Source: Azoarcus sp. DN11
GTDB lineage: Bacteria; Pseudomonadota; Gammaproteobacteria; Burkholderiales; Rhodocyclaceae
Length of the DNA stretch: 64,000 bases
Assembly: GCF_003628555.1 (NCBI RefSeq)
Contig: NZ_CP021731.1
Span: forward strand, 4,030,001-4,094,000
Direction of reading: 5' to 3'
Every line of letters begins with the position of its first letter. Positions within the stretch are counted from its first letter, which is position 1. The notes beneath the pieces were generated by a model that saw only the letters and a list, made by a program, of their open reading frames with translations, did no database searches and was not told the DNA's origin. This document shows positions 39,656 through 49,043 of this stretch, one piece after another. A program made the translations under genes and the position numbers.

Positions 39656-40557
39656 CAGACGGCTCCTGGGTTGTTGGTTGTTGCTTGTTGACCGGGCGCC
39701 GCGGCGAACCCTTCGCGCACGGTCGGGTACAGCAGCCGCGCCCGCAACTCCCGCCGGATGCGGCGGTTGTCGATCTGGCGCGACTCGCTCATGAAGGACA
39801 GCGCCATCGGCGACAGGCGCGCCGCCAATTCGCTGCGCGACAGGCGCGGCGGCCGCGGCAGGCCGAAACAGTCGGCGGCGAAGTCGAAGTAGTCACCCAT
39901 CTTCATGCACGTATCATCGACGGCATTGTAGACGCGCCCTGCGCCGGCACGAAAAAGCGCGAGGCACGCGAGACGCGCGAGATCCTCGGCATGGATGTGA
40001 TTGGTATGGACGTCCTCTTCCGCACGCAGCACCGGCTCGCCGCGCTCCAGCCGCGCCAGCGGCAGACGGTCGCCCGCATAGATGCCCGGCGCACGCAGCA
40101 CGCTCACCCGCACGCCGTTCCGCGCCCCGAAACGCCGCAAGCGGCGCTCCGCATCGACGCGGCGCTGCGCCCGCGCCGTCCGCGGGCGGCACGGCTGGCT
40201 CTCGTCGATGCGCCGGCCGTCGCAATCGCCATACACGCCCGTCGTACTTATATACACCAGGCGCTGTGGTAGAGTCGACGCGCACGCGAGTGCCGCCGCC
40301 AGCCTTGCCGAGCGCATGTCCGCTGTCCCGTGGTCGGGAGGAGGCGCGAAATGCATCACCGCATCCGCGATCCCGGCCAGGCGCCGCAGGCTGCGCCGGT
40401 CGTCGAGGTCGGCGAGCACCGGGGTCGCACCCAGCGCCCGCAGTCCGGCACGGTCCCCGGCCTGGCGTACCAGGGCAAACACCCTGAAGCGCCTCGCGAG
40501 CCACGGAATCGCGCGCCGAGCCACGTCACCGCTACCGACGATCAATATTCTTTTCAT
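39655..40557 (-). CDS. NAD(P)-binding SDR/epimerase family protein
   Basis: 300 residues. The Rossmann loop is ILIVGSGDVARRAIP and the middle has LVYISTTGVYGDCDG, which has the Ser/Tyr-containing YISTTGVYG of extended SDRs (YeeZ-like). The substrate is unknown. It precedes hemJ with a one-base overlap and diverges from the reductase at 40579 with only 21 bases between the starts. Confidence 0.8.
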   Translation of the reverse strand: MKRILIVGSGDVARRAIPWLARRFRVFALVRQAGDRAGLRALGATPVLADLDDRRSLRRLAGIADAVMHFAPPPDHGTADMRSARLAAALACASTLPQRLVYISTTGVYGDCDGRRIDESQPCRPRTARAQRRVDAERRLRRFGARNGVRVSVLRAPGIYAGDRLPLARLERGEPVLRAEEDVHTNHIHAEDLARLACLALFRAGAGRVYNAVDDTCMKMGDYFDFAADCFGLPRPPRLSRSELAARLSPMALSFMSESRQIDNRRIRRELRARLLYPTVREGFAAAPGQQATTNNPGAV

Positions 40558-40578
40558 CGACGAATTATCTCACGCCCG

Positions 40579-41601
40579 ATGTCGTTCCAGATTTCACTCG
40601 AACCCGGCGGCCAGCAATTCCAGGCAGATACCGACCAGACGATCCTCGAAGCGGCCCTCGCGGCCGGCCTCGTGCTGCCCTACGGCTGCCGCGACGGCGC
40701 CTGCGGCGCGTGCAAGGGCAAGGTCCTGCGCGGCGAGGTCGCCCTCACGGGATCCGCGACGGCGCTCAGCGACGCCGACCGCGCTGCGGGCATGACGCTC
40801 TTCTGCAGCGCGCATGCACGCTCGGACCTGGTGCTCGAAGCACGCAACGTGAGCCGCGCCGGCGACATCCCGGTCAAGAAGCTGCCGTGCCGCGTGCAGC
40901 GCCTGACCCGCGTCGCGCCGGATGTGATGGTGATCGAGCTGAAGCTCCCCGCGAGCGAGCCCTTCCGCTTCCGCGCCGGCCAATACGTCGACTTCCTGCT
41001 CGCTGATGGCCGTCGTCGCAGCTTCTCGATCGCGAACGCCCCGCAGCGCGAGGATGCGATGGAACTGCACGTGCGCCTCGTGGCCGGCGGCAAATTCACC
41101 GAACATGTGTTCAGCGGCATGAAGGAGCGCGACATCCTGCGTTTCGAAGGGCCGCTTGGCAGCTTCGGCCTGCGTGAGGACTCGACGGCGCCGGTGGTGG
41201 TGCTGGCAGGCGGCACCGGCTTCGCGCCGATCAAGAGCATCGTCGAACAGGCGCTCCACGCCGGCAGCACGCGACCGATGACCCTCTACTGGGGCTCGCG
41301 CAGGCGCGACGGCCTGTACATGGATGAGCTCGCGCGTTCGTGGGAGCAGGCGCTTCCGGGCTTCCGCTACATTCCGGTATTGTCCGAAGCCGGCGCGCAG
41401 GACGACTGGCACGGCCGGACCGGGCTCGTGCATCGCGCAGTCATCGAGGATCTGCCCGACCTGTCGGCACACGAGGTGTATGCTTGCGGATCGCCGGCGA
41501 TGATCGATGCCGCGCGCAACGAACTCACCACGCTATGCGGCCTGCCGCATGACGCCTTCTTCGCGGACGCCTTCACCTTCGCCACCGACACGGTACGCTG
41601 A
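40579..41601 (+). CDS. Ferredoxin-NAD(P)H reductase-type electron transfer protein
   Basis: 340 residues. The N-terminal plant-type [2Fe-2S] domain has YGCRDGACGACKG and a fourth Cys in LFCSAHA. An FAD domain follows (FRAGQYVDFLL; RRRSFSIANAP), then an NAD domain with LAGGTGFAPIKSI and VYACGSPAMI. Such proteins are annotated as CDP-6-deoxy-glucoseen or phenol-hydroxylase-type reductases; the partner is unknown. The HDOD gene follows after 4 bases. Confidence 0.9.
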   Translation: MSFQISLEPGGQQFQADTDQTILEAALAAGLVLPYGCRDGACGACKGKVLRGEVALTGSATALSDADRAAGMTLFCSAHARSDLVLEARNVSRAGDIPVKKLPCRVQRLTRVAPDVMVIELKLPASEPFRFRAGQYVDFLLADGRRRSFSIANAPQREDAMELHVRLVAGGKFTEHVFSGMKERDILRFEGPLGSFGLREDSTAPVVVLAGGTGFAPIKSIVEQALHAGSTRPMTLYWGSRRRDGLYMDELARSWEQALPGFRYIPVLSEAGAQDDWHGRTGLVHRAVIEDLPDLSAHEVYACGSPAMIDAARNELTTLCGLPHDAFFADAFTFATDTVR

Positions 41602-41605
41602 GACC

Positions 41606-42742
41606 ATGACCCAGACCACGATCCTGACTCGCGAACCGGTCGTCAACCGGAATCGCGCGATCACGGCCAACCGGCTCATCGCCCACGGACCGAGCATCGG
41701 CGCCGTGGTCGAAACGCTGAACAGCCTCGCCGACATCTGGCCGACGCATCACACGGTCTTCGTCTGCCTGGGGCGCCTCGTGCCCACGCCCGAGCTGATG
41801 AACTGGCAGGCCCCGCCCAACGCCATGGTGGAGATCCCCTCCCAGGCGCTCGCGCACCCGCAGACGCAGGCGCTGCTTCCGCAGCTGCGCGACGCCGGGG
41901 TCAGCATGTGCCTGAGCTGGTTCGCGCCGGGGACGGCATTGCCGCCCGACTGCGACTGGCGCTTCGTGCTGATGGACCGCCGCCGTCACGCGACGCCCGC
42001 CGGCTCGCCCGGCATCACCCTCGCGTGGGGGCTGCCGAACGTCGCTGCGTTCCAGGAGTCCGTCCAGGCGGGTTTCGACGGCGCATCCGGCTGGTTCTTC
42101 CTGTACGGCAATCCGGCAGCGAAGGAACTGTCGCCGGCGCATGCGCAGATCGTCCGGCTTCTCAATCTCGTACGCAACAACGCCGACATCAAGGAGATCG
42201 AGGCGGTGCTGCGCCAGGACGTCGCGGTCTCGTACAAGCTGCTGCGCTACATCAACTCCGCGGGATTCGGACTGAGCTGCGAGATCCAGTCCTTCCGCCA
42301 CGCGGTGACCATCCTCGGCTACTCCAACCTGAACAAGTGGTTGTCGCTGCTGCTGGTCAGCGCGAGCCGCGACCCGGGCGCACCGGCGATGATGCAGACC
42401 TCGATCGCCCGCGGCCGCTTCATGGAACAGGTTGGCGCATCCTTCTTCGACAAGTCGGAGCTCGACAACCTGTTCATCACCGGCGCCTTCTCGCTACTCA
42501 ACGCGCTGCTGGGCACCTCGATGCAGACGGTGCTCGAAGAAATGCACCTGCCTTCGGCGATCACCGACGCGCTGCTGTACGAGCAGGGCGCATATGCCCC
42601 GTTTCTCAAGCTCGCGCGCCTGTGCGAGTCCTTCGAGTCCACCGAACTGCAGAAACAGGCGACCGAGTTGCAACTCTCGCCCGAGCAGATCAACCGCGCC
42701 ATCGTCGGCGCGCTGGGTTTCGCCGACAGCCTGCAGTCCTGA
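41606..42742 (+). CDS. HDOD-domain protein with degenerate EAL-like N-terminus
   Basis: 378 residues. The N-terminal half resembles a degraded EAL domain without catalytic motifs, as in YuxH/CdgJ-type signalling proteins. From about residue 185 an HDOD domain is clear: QDVAVSYKLLRYINSAGFGLS and SFRHAVTILGYSNLNKWLSL. Such proteins act in motility or c-di-GMP signalling by protein contact. It is separated from the reductase gene by four bases and ends at a bidirectional terminator. Confidence 0.85.
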   Translation: MTQTTILTREPVVNRNRAITANRLIAHGPSIGAVVETLNSLADIWPTHHTVFVCLGRLVPTPELMNWQAPPNAMVEIPSQALAHPQTQALLPQLRDAGVSMCLSWFAPGTALPPDCDWRFVLMDRRRHATPAGSPGITLAWGLPNVAAFQESVQAGFDGASGWFFLYGNPAAKELSPAHAQIVRLLNLVRNNADIKEIEAVLRQDVAVSYKLLRYINSAGFGLSCEIQSFRHAVTILGYSNLNKWLSLLLVSASRDPGAPAMMQTSIARGRFMEQVGASFFDKSELDNLFITGAFSLLNALLGTSMQTVLEEMHLPSAITDALLYEQGAYAPFLKLARLCESFESTELQKQATELQLSPEQINRAIVGALGFADSLQS

Positions 42743-42762
42743 TCGACGGCGATCGGGCAACA

Positions 42763-42790
42763 AAAAAGCCAGCCCGCGGGCTGGCTTTTT
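42763..42790. terminator. Bidirectional intrinsic terminator
   Basis: A perfect 28-base palindrome (14+14), running from five A through AGCCAGCCCG and its complement to five T, lies between the convergent HDOD and cytochrome c genes. With A-tract and T-tract on either side it should stop transcription both ways. Confidence 0.9.
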
Positions 42791-42807
42791 GCATCGCGCT
42801 GACCCGA

Positions 42808-43116
42808 TTACTTGAGCGACAGAACCCAGGTCGCCAGGGTCTTGGCTTCTTCGGGGTTGACCTGCGGGTTCGCCGGCATCGGCATCGTGCCCCAAACACC
42901 CGAACCACCCTTCTGGATCTTCTCGGCCAGCCTGGCGACCGCACCCGAGTCACCTGCGTACTTCTTGGCGACGTCCTGGTAGGCGGGGCCGACCAGCTTC
43001 TTGTCTACGGCATGACAGGCCAGGCAGTTCTTGGACTTGGCCAGTTCCAGGGAGGCGAACGCCGGAGCGGCGGAGAGAAGGCCCGCGGCGACCGCGGCAG
43101 CAACGAAAACTTTCAT
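42808..43116 (-). CDS. Small periplasmic cytochrome c (c551/c8 type)
   Basis: 102 residues with a signal peptide ending near AFA (21). The haem site is C31-L-A-C34-H35 and M80 in the WGTMPMPANP segment is the likely axial ligand, matching cytochrome c551 proteins. It carries electrons in respiration, for instance to a nitrite reductase or oxidase; the partner is not in the window. A 225-base gap precedes it with no gene but room for its promoter. Confidence 0.92.
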   Translation of the reverse strand: MKVFVAAAVAAGLLSAAPAFASLELAKSKNCLACHAVDKKLVGPAYQDVAKKYAGDSGAVARLAEKIQKGGSGVWGTMPMPANPQVNPEEAKTLATWVLSLK

Positions 43117-43341
43117 GCTCTTTTCCTTTAGATGGTGGTGTTAAACCGGCCGGATATTAAACCATGCTTCCCCGCGTTGACTACCCGGAAAACACCTCTT
43201 GCACATTCATGCCCCGGGAAGCCGCGCCGGATCGTCCGGCCCAAGCATTCAACGCCCCTGCCCGGAACAGCGTTGACATGCGTTGGTGGAGTCAAGCGCG
43301 GCCCTCGAAAGATTCCCCGCTGCACGCTGGAGCGGGTCGGA

Positions 43342-44193
43342 CTACTGGCGCACCTCGGCGAGATTGTCCGGAGGCGCGAACCCGCCGGTGGAACGGAAGG
43401 GGTTGATGTCGAGACCGCCGCGGCGGGTATATCGCGCCCACACCACAAGTTCGCGCGGCCGGCAGCGTTGGAGAATGTCGCAGAAGACGCGCTCGACGCA
43501 CTGCTCGTGGAATTCGTTGTGCTTGCGGAACGAAACGATATAGCGCAACAGCCCTGCCCGATCGATCGCCGGTCCGGCGTAGCGCACCACGATGCAGCCC
43601 CAGTCGGGCTGGCCGGTGACAAGGCAGTTGGACTTGAGCAGGTGAGAATGCAGGGTTTCGCAGACCTCGGCGCCACCCGCTGCGGCCGACAGGAAGTCCG
43701 GGCACGGCTGGTAGGTGTCGATGTCGATATCGAGTTCGTCGAGCGACTCCCCCGGCGGGGGTGCCATCACGCGCACGGGACCGCTGCCCAGCGGCTGAAT
43801 CGCCACGGCGACGGGAGCGCCCGCCGCCACGGAGAGATCACGCTCGAACGTCGCCTGTACGACATCGACGCTTTCAAACCGCGTCTGGTTGCAGGAGTTG
43901 AGGTAGAGCTTGAGCGATTTCGACTCGATCAGGCGCGGAGAGTCAGCCGGCACGCGGAAAGTCGCGAGCGCGACGATGGGCTTGCCGCGCGGATTGAGCC
44001 AGGACAACTCGTAGGCATTCCACAGATCTTCGCCGACGAACGGCAGCCTGCCGGGGACGATGCCGATCTCGTCGCGCTTGATCTGGCGCGAGATCGGAAA
44101 CAGGAGACCGGGGGCATAGGTGTCGCAGTAGTCGGCCGGTTTGCCGAGCGGCGAGGACTCGGCGCCGTGCGAAGGGGAGGCGGATGCGTTCAT
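43342..44193 (-). CDS. queF: NADPH-dependent 7-cyano-7-deazaguanine reductase
   Basis: 283 residues, the long proteobacterial QueF form. It reduces preQ0 to preQ1 for tRNA queuosine. [14 protein letters not shown] holds the nucleophile C190 (the E. coli position) and [13 protein letters not shown] is the substrate and NADPH motif. Choosing the ATG at 44193 places the Cys at residue 190, which supports it over 44220. Confidence 0.96.
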   Translation of the reverse strand: MNASASPSHGAESSPLGKPADYCDTYAPGLLFPISRQIKRDEIGIVPGRLPFVGEDLWNAYELSWLNPRGKPIVALATFRVPADSPRLIESKSLKLYLNSCNQTRFESVDVVQATFERDLSVAAGAPVAVAIQPLGSGPVRVMAPPPGESLDELDIDIDTYQPCPDFLSAAAGGAEVCETLHSHLLKSNCLVTGQPDWGCIVVRYAGPAIDRAGLLRYIVSFRKHNEFHEQCVERVFCDILQRCRPRELVVWARYTRRGGLDINPFRSTGGFAPPDNLAEVRQ

Positions 44194-44264
44194 GTGGCGG
44201 ATTGTAAGGGATCGCGCCACATCGACCGAACCGACAGGCGATCGTTCCCGCGAGCAGACAGAAG

Positions 44265-44294
44265 ACCGCCGGCGCCCGCAAGGGCACCGGCGGT
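44265..44294 (-). terminator. Hairpin downstream of the TolC-type gene
   Basis: ACCGCCGG and CCGGCGGT (8 bp) plus an inner GCCC/GGGC stem, one mismatch and a GCAA loop make a stable hairpin 30 bases after the lapE stop. The T-tract is weak on the minus strand, so it is probably a terminator but not proven. Confidence 0.5.
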
Positions 44295-44325
44295 GAAATG
44301 CCGCGTCTCCGGCTTTCTTCCTTGC

Positions 44326-45789
44326 TTATTTTGTCCTGGAGCCGGCCGGGGGCACGGCGCCGACAGCCTTCATCGCTTCGGACAACAGGGCGGCCTTGTC
44401 AATGGTCATCGGCACCGGCGCTTCCGGCGGGCAGACGGTATCGGGATCGATGCCGGTGCGGTCCTGGCCGACGTCGGCGGGCGCCGGCAGATCCTCGCGC
44501 GCGACCCCCAGGGCGCCCATCAGTTGCCCCATGCTCGACAGCGCGCGCGCCTGCGCGATGATCTGATCGTAGCCGGCATTCACGTACGCGCGCTCGGCCT
44601 GGAAGTACTCGTTCTCGGTATCCAGCAGGTCGAGCAGCGTGCGCTGGCCGATGTCGAACTGGCGGCGGTAGGCTTCGCGCGCCTTCTGGATCGACAACTG
44701 GTGCTGGTCGAGGTAACGCAGCTGCTCCTGCAGGCGCTGCACGTCGTTGTAGGCGATCGCCAAGGTCTGACGCACGTCGCGGCAGGCCTTCTCGCGCAGG
44801 TCCTTCGCCTGGTTGCTCAGGTCGCCGGCCTGGCGCAGGCGCGCATCGTCGGCGCCGCCGCGGAAGATGTTGTAGCTAAGCACCAGCTCGATGACGCCCT
44901 GGCGCGTGCGCCCGTCGACGCCGTCGAGATTGTGGTCGACGATCTGGCGGGCGCGCAGGTCGAGCCGCGGATGGAAGGCGGCGCGGCGCGAATCGATGAG
45001 CGCCTGGCTGGCACGCACGTTCTCGACGGCCGCGTTCAGGGCGGGGCTGCTGTTGAAGGCGGTGCGCAAGGCGTCCTTCGCCGTCGGCGGGATCGTACCG
45101 AGCGACGTGCCGACGGGCAGGCCGGGCATGGCATCCTGCGGCACTTCGCCGACGATGCGCAGGTAGCGGGCGCTTACATCGTGCAGGTTCGACACCTCGG
45201 TGAGCAGGTTCGACTCGGCGAGCGCGACACGGCCGGTCGCCTGTTCGAGGTCGACGCGGCGACCGACTCCGGCACCGGCGCGCTCGGCGATCTGGTCGTG
45301 GATCTGCTTGTGCTGCACGTAATTCGCCTGCGCGAGCTTGACGAGTTCGCGGAAACGCGCCACGTCGCCATAGGCACGCACCGCTTCGAACGCGGCGCCT
45401 TCGGAGGCATCGACGAGTTCGTAATAGCGCGTCAGCTTGGCGTAGCCGAGGCGGGCAACCTCGCTGCGGGTGAAGAAACCGTCATACACCATCTGGTCGA
45501 GCGACAGCGTCAGGTTGCGACGCGCAAATGAATCGGAGGACTGCCCCGGGCGCCGCAATTCCTCGTGGCCGACGCTGGCGATGGCGTCCACCTGGGGCAG
45601 ATAGCCCGAACGCGCAACCGACTGGTCTTCACGCGCCGCACGGAACGCGTCCCACGTGGCCTGCACTTCGGGGTTGGCCACCACGGCCTTGCGCGCCGCA
45701 TCACGCAGGGCATCCGGCCCCGCACCCGTTGCGACGAACGGGAGCACGGCCAGCACGGTCAACGCAATCGCGGATCGATAAATTTTCAT
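44326..45789 (-). CDS. lapE: TolC-family outer-membrane efflux/secretion channel (LapE-like)
   Basis: 487 residues with a signal peptide (about 1-22). TolC-type coiled-coil repeats run through it: LSYNIFRGGADDARLRQAG and QFDIGQRTLLDLLDTENEYFQAE are the duplicated OEP motifs. It forms the outer-membrane exit of a type I secretion system. It is divergent from lapG/lapD and near lapB/lapC, so the LapBCE adhesin export role is likely. A GGGGG ribosome site precedes it. Confidence 0.9.
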   Translation of the reverse strand: MKIYRSAIALTVLAVLPFVATGAGPDALRDAARKAVVANPEVQATWDAFRAAREDQSVARSGYLPQVDAIASVGHEELRRPGQSSDSFARRNLTLSLDQMVYDGFFTRSEVARLGYAKLTRYYELVDASEGAAFEAVRAYGDVARFRELVKLAQANYVQHKQIHDQIAERAGAGVGRRVDLEQATGRVALAESNLLTEVSNLHDVSARYLRIVGEVPQDAMPGLPVGTSLGTIPPTAKDALRTAFNSSPALNAAVENVRASQALIDSRRAAFHPRLDLRARQIVDHNLDGVDGRTRQGVIELVLSYNIFRGGADDARLRQAGDLSNQAKDLREKACRDVRQTLAIAYNDVQRLQEQLRYLDQHQLSIQKAREAYRRQFDIGQRTLLDLLDTENEYFQAERAYVNAGYDQIIAQARALSSMGQLMGALGVAREDLPAPADVGQDRTGIDPDTVCPPEAPVPMTIDKAALLSEAMKAVGAVPPAGSRTK

Positions 45790-46025
45790 ATTCCCCCCAA
45801 CACAGCGTGATGTTTTTGCCGTTGGTATAACGCGTGGTTGCCCTGCTGTCCTGCGCGAGGCCAACCGCTCGGTTAATCTTGTAAGGGGATATTACCGCCG
45901 TGGGATTACCCGGGAATGCCAAATACGCAACACTGACCGGGCGAAACAGGCCGAAAACCGTTGCGGGGAGCGCCGCCAGATGAAAGCGATCCGATAATGC
46001 GGGTGACGAGTTGCCCGCCGACGTG

Positions 46026-46745
46026 ATGACAGCAGCCCCTTGCCCGCGCGGACGGCGCCCCTCGCGGGGTGCCCTTGCCGCATTTGTACGCAGCCTGACG
46101 GCAATGACGTGCGTGCTGGCGTGCGTGCTGCTCGGCGTGTCCATGGCGGCACCCGACCTGGACCGCATGCAGCGGCTGGCGCGGGAGCGCTTCGGCCCGG
46201 AGGCTGGCGAGTCGGTTGGCGCCTGGCGCCAGATGCTCGGCGACGCGGCCGATCTCGATGATCAGGGAAAGCTGCAGCGCGTGAACACCTTCTTCAATCG
46301 CCGCATCGCGTTCGAGGACGACATTGTGGTCTGGCAGCAGCAGGATTACTGGGCCACGCCGATGGAGACTCTCGGACGCGCGGCCGGTGACTGCGAGGAT
46401 TTCTCGATCGCCAAGTACATGAGCCTGCGCCTGCTCGGCATCCCGGCTGAAAAGCTGCGCCTGATCTACGTGCGCGCCAGCATAGGCGGGCCGGGCAGCG
46501 GCATCTCGCAGGCCCACATGGTGCTCGGCTATTACCCCTCGCCTGCCGACGAGCCGCTCGTGCTCGACAACCTCATCGGCGACATCCGCACCGCGTCGCG
46601 CCGCCCCGACCTGTTTCCGGTCTTCAGCTTCAATGCCGAGGGTTTGTGGGTAGGCGGTTCCAGCCGTTCGGCCGCCGACCCCACGACGCGGCTGTCGCGC
46701 TGGCGCGACGTGCTCGAACGCATGCGCAAGGAAGGTTTGCCATGA
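46026..46745 (+). CDS. lapG: LapG-type periplasmic cysteine protease (BTLCP)
   Basis: 239 residues with an N-terminal hydrophobic segment (about 26-41). The transglutaminase-like triad is visible: C123 in GDCEDFSIAKY, H164 in AHMVLGYY and D181 in LVLDNLIG. LapG cuts the N-terminus of a surface adhesin when c-di-GMP is low, releasing biofilm cells. The start is uncertain: TTG 46011, GTG 46023 and ATG 46026 are all in frame. lapD follows 37 bases later. Confidence 0.9.
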   Translation: MTAAPCPRGRRPSRGALAAFVRSLTAMTCVLACVLLGVSMAAPDLDRMQRLARERFGPEAGESVGAWRQMLGDAADLDDQGKLQRVNTFFNRRIAFEDDIVVWQQQDYWATPMETLGRAAGDCEDFSIAKYMSLRLLGIPAEKLRLIYVRASIGGPGSGISQAHMVLGYYPSPADEPLVLDNLIGDIRTASRRPDLFPVFSFNAEGLWVGGSSRSAADPTTRLSRWRDVLERMRKEGLP

Positions 46746-46782
46746 CCGCCGCCCCTGCCAGGTTTTCCGGAGAGTCCCAGCC

Positions 46783-48693
46783 ATGTCTCTGATCAAACAG
46801 CTTTGGATCGCCATCGCCGTGGTGACGCTCATCGCCCTGGGCGGCAGCCTCGTGGTGAGCACCCTGTCCGCCCGGCATTACCTGCAGCAGCAGCTGCAGG
46901 TGAAGAACCTCGACAACGCGACCTCACTGGCATTGTCGCTGTCGCAGATGCCCAAGGACCCGGTCACCGTCGAACTGCAGATCGCGGCGCAGTTCGACGC
47001 CGGGCACTACCGCCTCATCCGCCTCACCAGCCCGACCGGCGACATCGTGGCCGAACGCGAATATGCCGGCTCACTCGACGGCGCACCGGAGTGGTTTGCC
47101 CGCCTGGTCCCGATCGAGGCGCACGCCGGCGTCGCCCAGGTGCAGGACGGCTGGCGCCAGTTCGGCACACTGACGCTCGAAAGCCACAAGCGCTATGCCT
47201 ACGAGGCGCTGTGGCAGGGCACGCTGCAACTCCTGGGGTGGTTCGCGCTCGGCGGTGCCCTCACGGGCCTCGTCGGCACGCTCATCATCAAGCACATCAC
47301 GCGCCCCCTGGGCCAGGTCGTCGAACAGGCGGAGGCAATCGGCGGGCGCCGCTTCGTCACCACGCCCGAACCGAGCACGATGGAGTTCCGCAGCGTGGTG
47401 CGTGCGATGAACACCTTGTCGGAACGCGTCCGCACGATCCTCGCCGAGGAATCGCGGCGCCTGGAGCAGTTGCGGCGGCAGACCCAGCACGACGAGACGA
47501 CCGGGCTGCTCAATCGCAGCCAGTTCCTGAATCAGCTCGACTCCGCGCTCGCGCGCGACGATGCGCATGCGGCCGGCACGCTGCTGATCGCACGTGTGGG
47601 CGACCTGACCGGGCTCAATCAGCGCATCGGCCGCGCGCCGACGGACCGCCTGCTGCGCGACCTCGCCGGGCAGCTCTCCGGGTTCTCCGCCGGGCGGGCG
47701 AACTGGGCGATCGGGCGCATGAACGGCAGCGACATCGCGCTGCTCGCCCCCGGCGAGGACGATGCCGGCGCGCTCGCGGCAGCGCTGGCGAAGACGCTTC
47801 ACGCCGGTCTCGACGCGCTGCCGGATGTCGCCCTGCCGGTCGCCGCGACCGCCTATGCCGCAGGCGAAACCCGCTCGCAGGTCCTGGCGCGCGCGGACGG
47901 CGCACTTGCGGCGGCCGAGCAGGCGGGCGATCGCTGCGTGCGTGTCGACGATGGCGCCAAGGCGACCGCGCCTTATCCGGATCTCCAGGCGTGGCGGGCG
48001 GCCCTGCTGTCGGCGCTCGAACGCGACGGGGTGCATCTCGGAGCCTATCCGGTCGTCGCCAACGACGGCCGCCTGCTGCATGAAGAGGCACCGATCCGGC
48101 TGCTGCTCGACGGCGTCTGGCAGCCCGCCGGCTATTTCATGCCACGCGTTGCACGCCTGGGCCTGATGCCGCGCTTCGACATGGCGGTCGTGCATGCGGC
48201 CTTGCGCGCGATTTCGGCCGATGGCCGCGAGCGCGGCATCAACGTGTCGGCCGAATCGCTGTGCGACGCCAACTTCCGCGGCGAACTGTTCACGTTGCTG
48301 CAGGCGGACACGGCGGCAGCAAAACGTTTGTGGATCGAGGTTCCCGAATATGGCGCGCTACGCCACCTGGCGGAGTTCCGCGCGCTGTGCGTGGCGCTGC
48401 AGCCGCTCGGGTGTCGGGTCGGCATCGAACATGTGGGAGCACATTTCGGCGAGCTGGGCGACCTGCACGAACTGGGGCTCGACTACATGAAGATCGATGC
48501 CGCGGTCATCCGGGGCATCGATGCCAACGCCGGGAACCAGGCGTTCCTGCGCGGCCTGTGCATGATCGTCCATTCCCTTGGCCTGATGGCGATCGCCGAG
48601 GGCGTGGAATCGGAGGCCGAAAGCCGGGTGCTGCCCGACCTCGGCCTCGACGGCATGACCGGACCGGCAGTGCGCGCACCGTCGGCCGCGTGA
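46783..48693 (+). CDS. lapD: LapD-type c-di-GMP receptor with degenerate GGDEF and EAL
   Basis: 636 residues. A membrane helix at about 9-29, a periplasmic LapD/MoxY-type domain, a second helix at about 148-170, and a HAMP segment lead to GGDEF and EAL domains. The GGDEF loop reads MNGSDIALL and the EAL motif HEEAPIR, so neither should be active; the protein binds c-di-GMP instead and holds LapG. lapG lies just upstream, as in Pseudomonas fluorescens. Confidence 0.93.
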   Translation: MSLIKQLWIAIAVVTLIALGGSLVVSTLSARHYLQQQLQVKNLDNATSLALSLSQMPKDPVTVELQIAAQFDAGHYRLIRLTSPTGDIVAEREYAGSLDGAPEWFARLVPIEAHAGVAQVQDGWRQFGTLTLESHKRYAYEALWQGTLQLLGWFALGGALTGLVGTLIIKHITRPLGQVVEQAEAIGGRRFVTTPEPSTMEFRSVVRAMNTLSERVRTILAEESRRLEQLRRQTQHDETTGLLNRSQFLNQLDSALARDDAHAAGTLLIARVGDLTGLNQRIGRAPTDRLLRDLAGQLSGFSAGRANWAIGRMNGSDIALLAPGEDDAGALAAALAKTLHAGLDALPDVALPVAATAYAAGETRSQVLARADGALAAAEQAGDRCVRVDDGAKATAPYPDLQAWRAALLSALERDGVHLGAYPVVANDGRLLHEEAPIRLLLDGVWQPAGYFMPRVARLGLMPRFDMAVVHAALRAISADGRERGINVSAESLCDANFRGELFTLLQADTAAAKRLWIEVPEYGALRHLAEFRALCVALQPLGCRVGIEHVGAHFGELGDLHELGLDYMKIDAAVIRGIDANAGNQAFLRGLCMIVHSLGLMAIAEGVESEAESRVLPDLGLDGMTGPAVRAPSAA

Positions 48694-48708
48694 CGCGCGC
48701 GGCCGACG
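48680..48708. terminator. Hairpin spanning the lapD stop codon
   Basis: CGTCGGCCGCG and CGCGGCCGACG form a perfect 11-bp stem with a 7-base loop that contains the lapD TGA. The neighbouring convergent gene ends at 48717. No T-tract is seen. Confidence 0.4.
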
Positions 48709-48716
48709 ACGGCGGC

Positions 48717-49043
48717 TCAGATCACGCCGTCGTCGTCGAGCAGGCTCAGGTGTTGCAGGGCCTCGCGCGCACCGCGGCGCTCCATGAGCTTTTGTTGCGC
48801 TGGCGCGGGAAGATCGGTGAAGCGGATCACCGAACGCTCGACAAGCAGCTCGATCAAGTCCTCGAGCACACGTACGAGGCCGAGGTCCGACGAGCCCATC
48901 GGGTTCGCGCCCTCGATCACGTCGCGCCCGAAGACGATCAGATCCGCCTCGGCACCCTCCGCGGCGCTCCATCCTTCCGCCACCATCGGCTCGCGGCTCA
49001 CCGCCACGATTTTTCCCTGGGTATCGCGTTTCACATACATCAT
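48717..49043 (-). CDS. Small conserved protein of the lap operon, unknown function
   Basis: 108 residues, soluble and acidic. It begins MYVKRDTQGKIVAVS and has the C-terminal helix region DLGLVRVLEDLIELLVERS and FTDLPAPAQQKLMERRGAR. Similar proteins are often labelled tryptophan synthase beta subunit in databases, with no resemblance to that enzyme, so the name should not be used. Its start overlaps the LuxR-type gene stop (ATGA), tying it to the lapB-lapC-regulator operon. Confidence 0.7.
   Translation of the reverse strand: MMYVKRDTQGKIVAVSREPMVAEGWSAAEGAEADLIVFGRDVIEGANPMGSSDLGLVRVLEDLIELLVERSVIRFTDLPAPAQQKLMERRGAREALQHLSLLDDDGVI

Noticed and set aside
43132..45531. A 799-codon plus-strand frame
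   Set aside because: It is antisense to queF and lapE, both with clear motifs on the minus strand.
48717..49043. Tryptophan synthase beta subunit
   Set aside because: The protein has 108 residues and no PLP site or TrpB motif; the common label is not supported.
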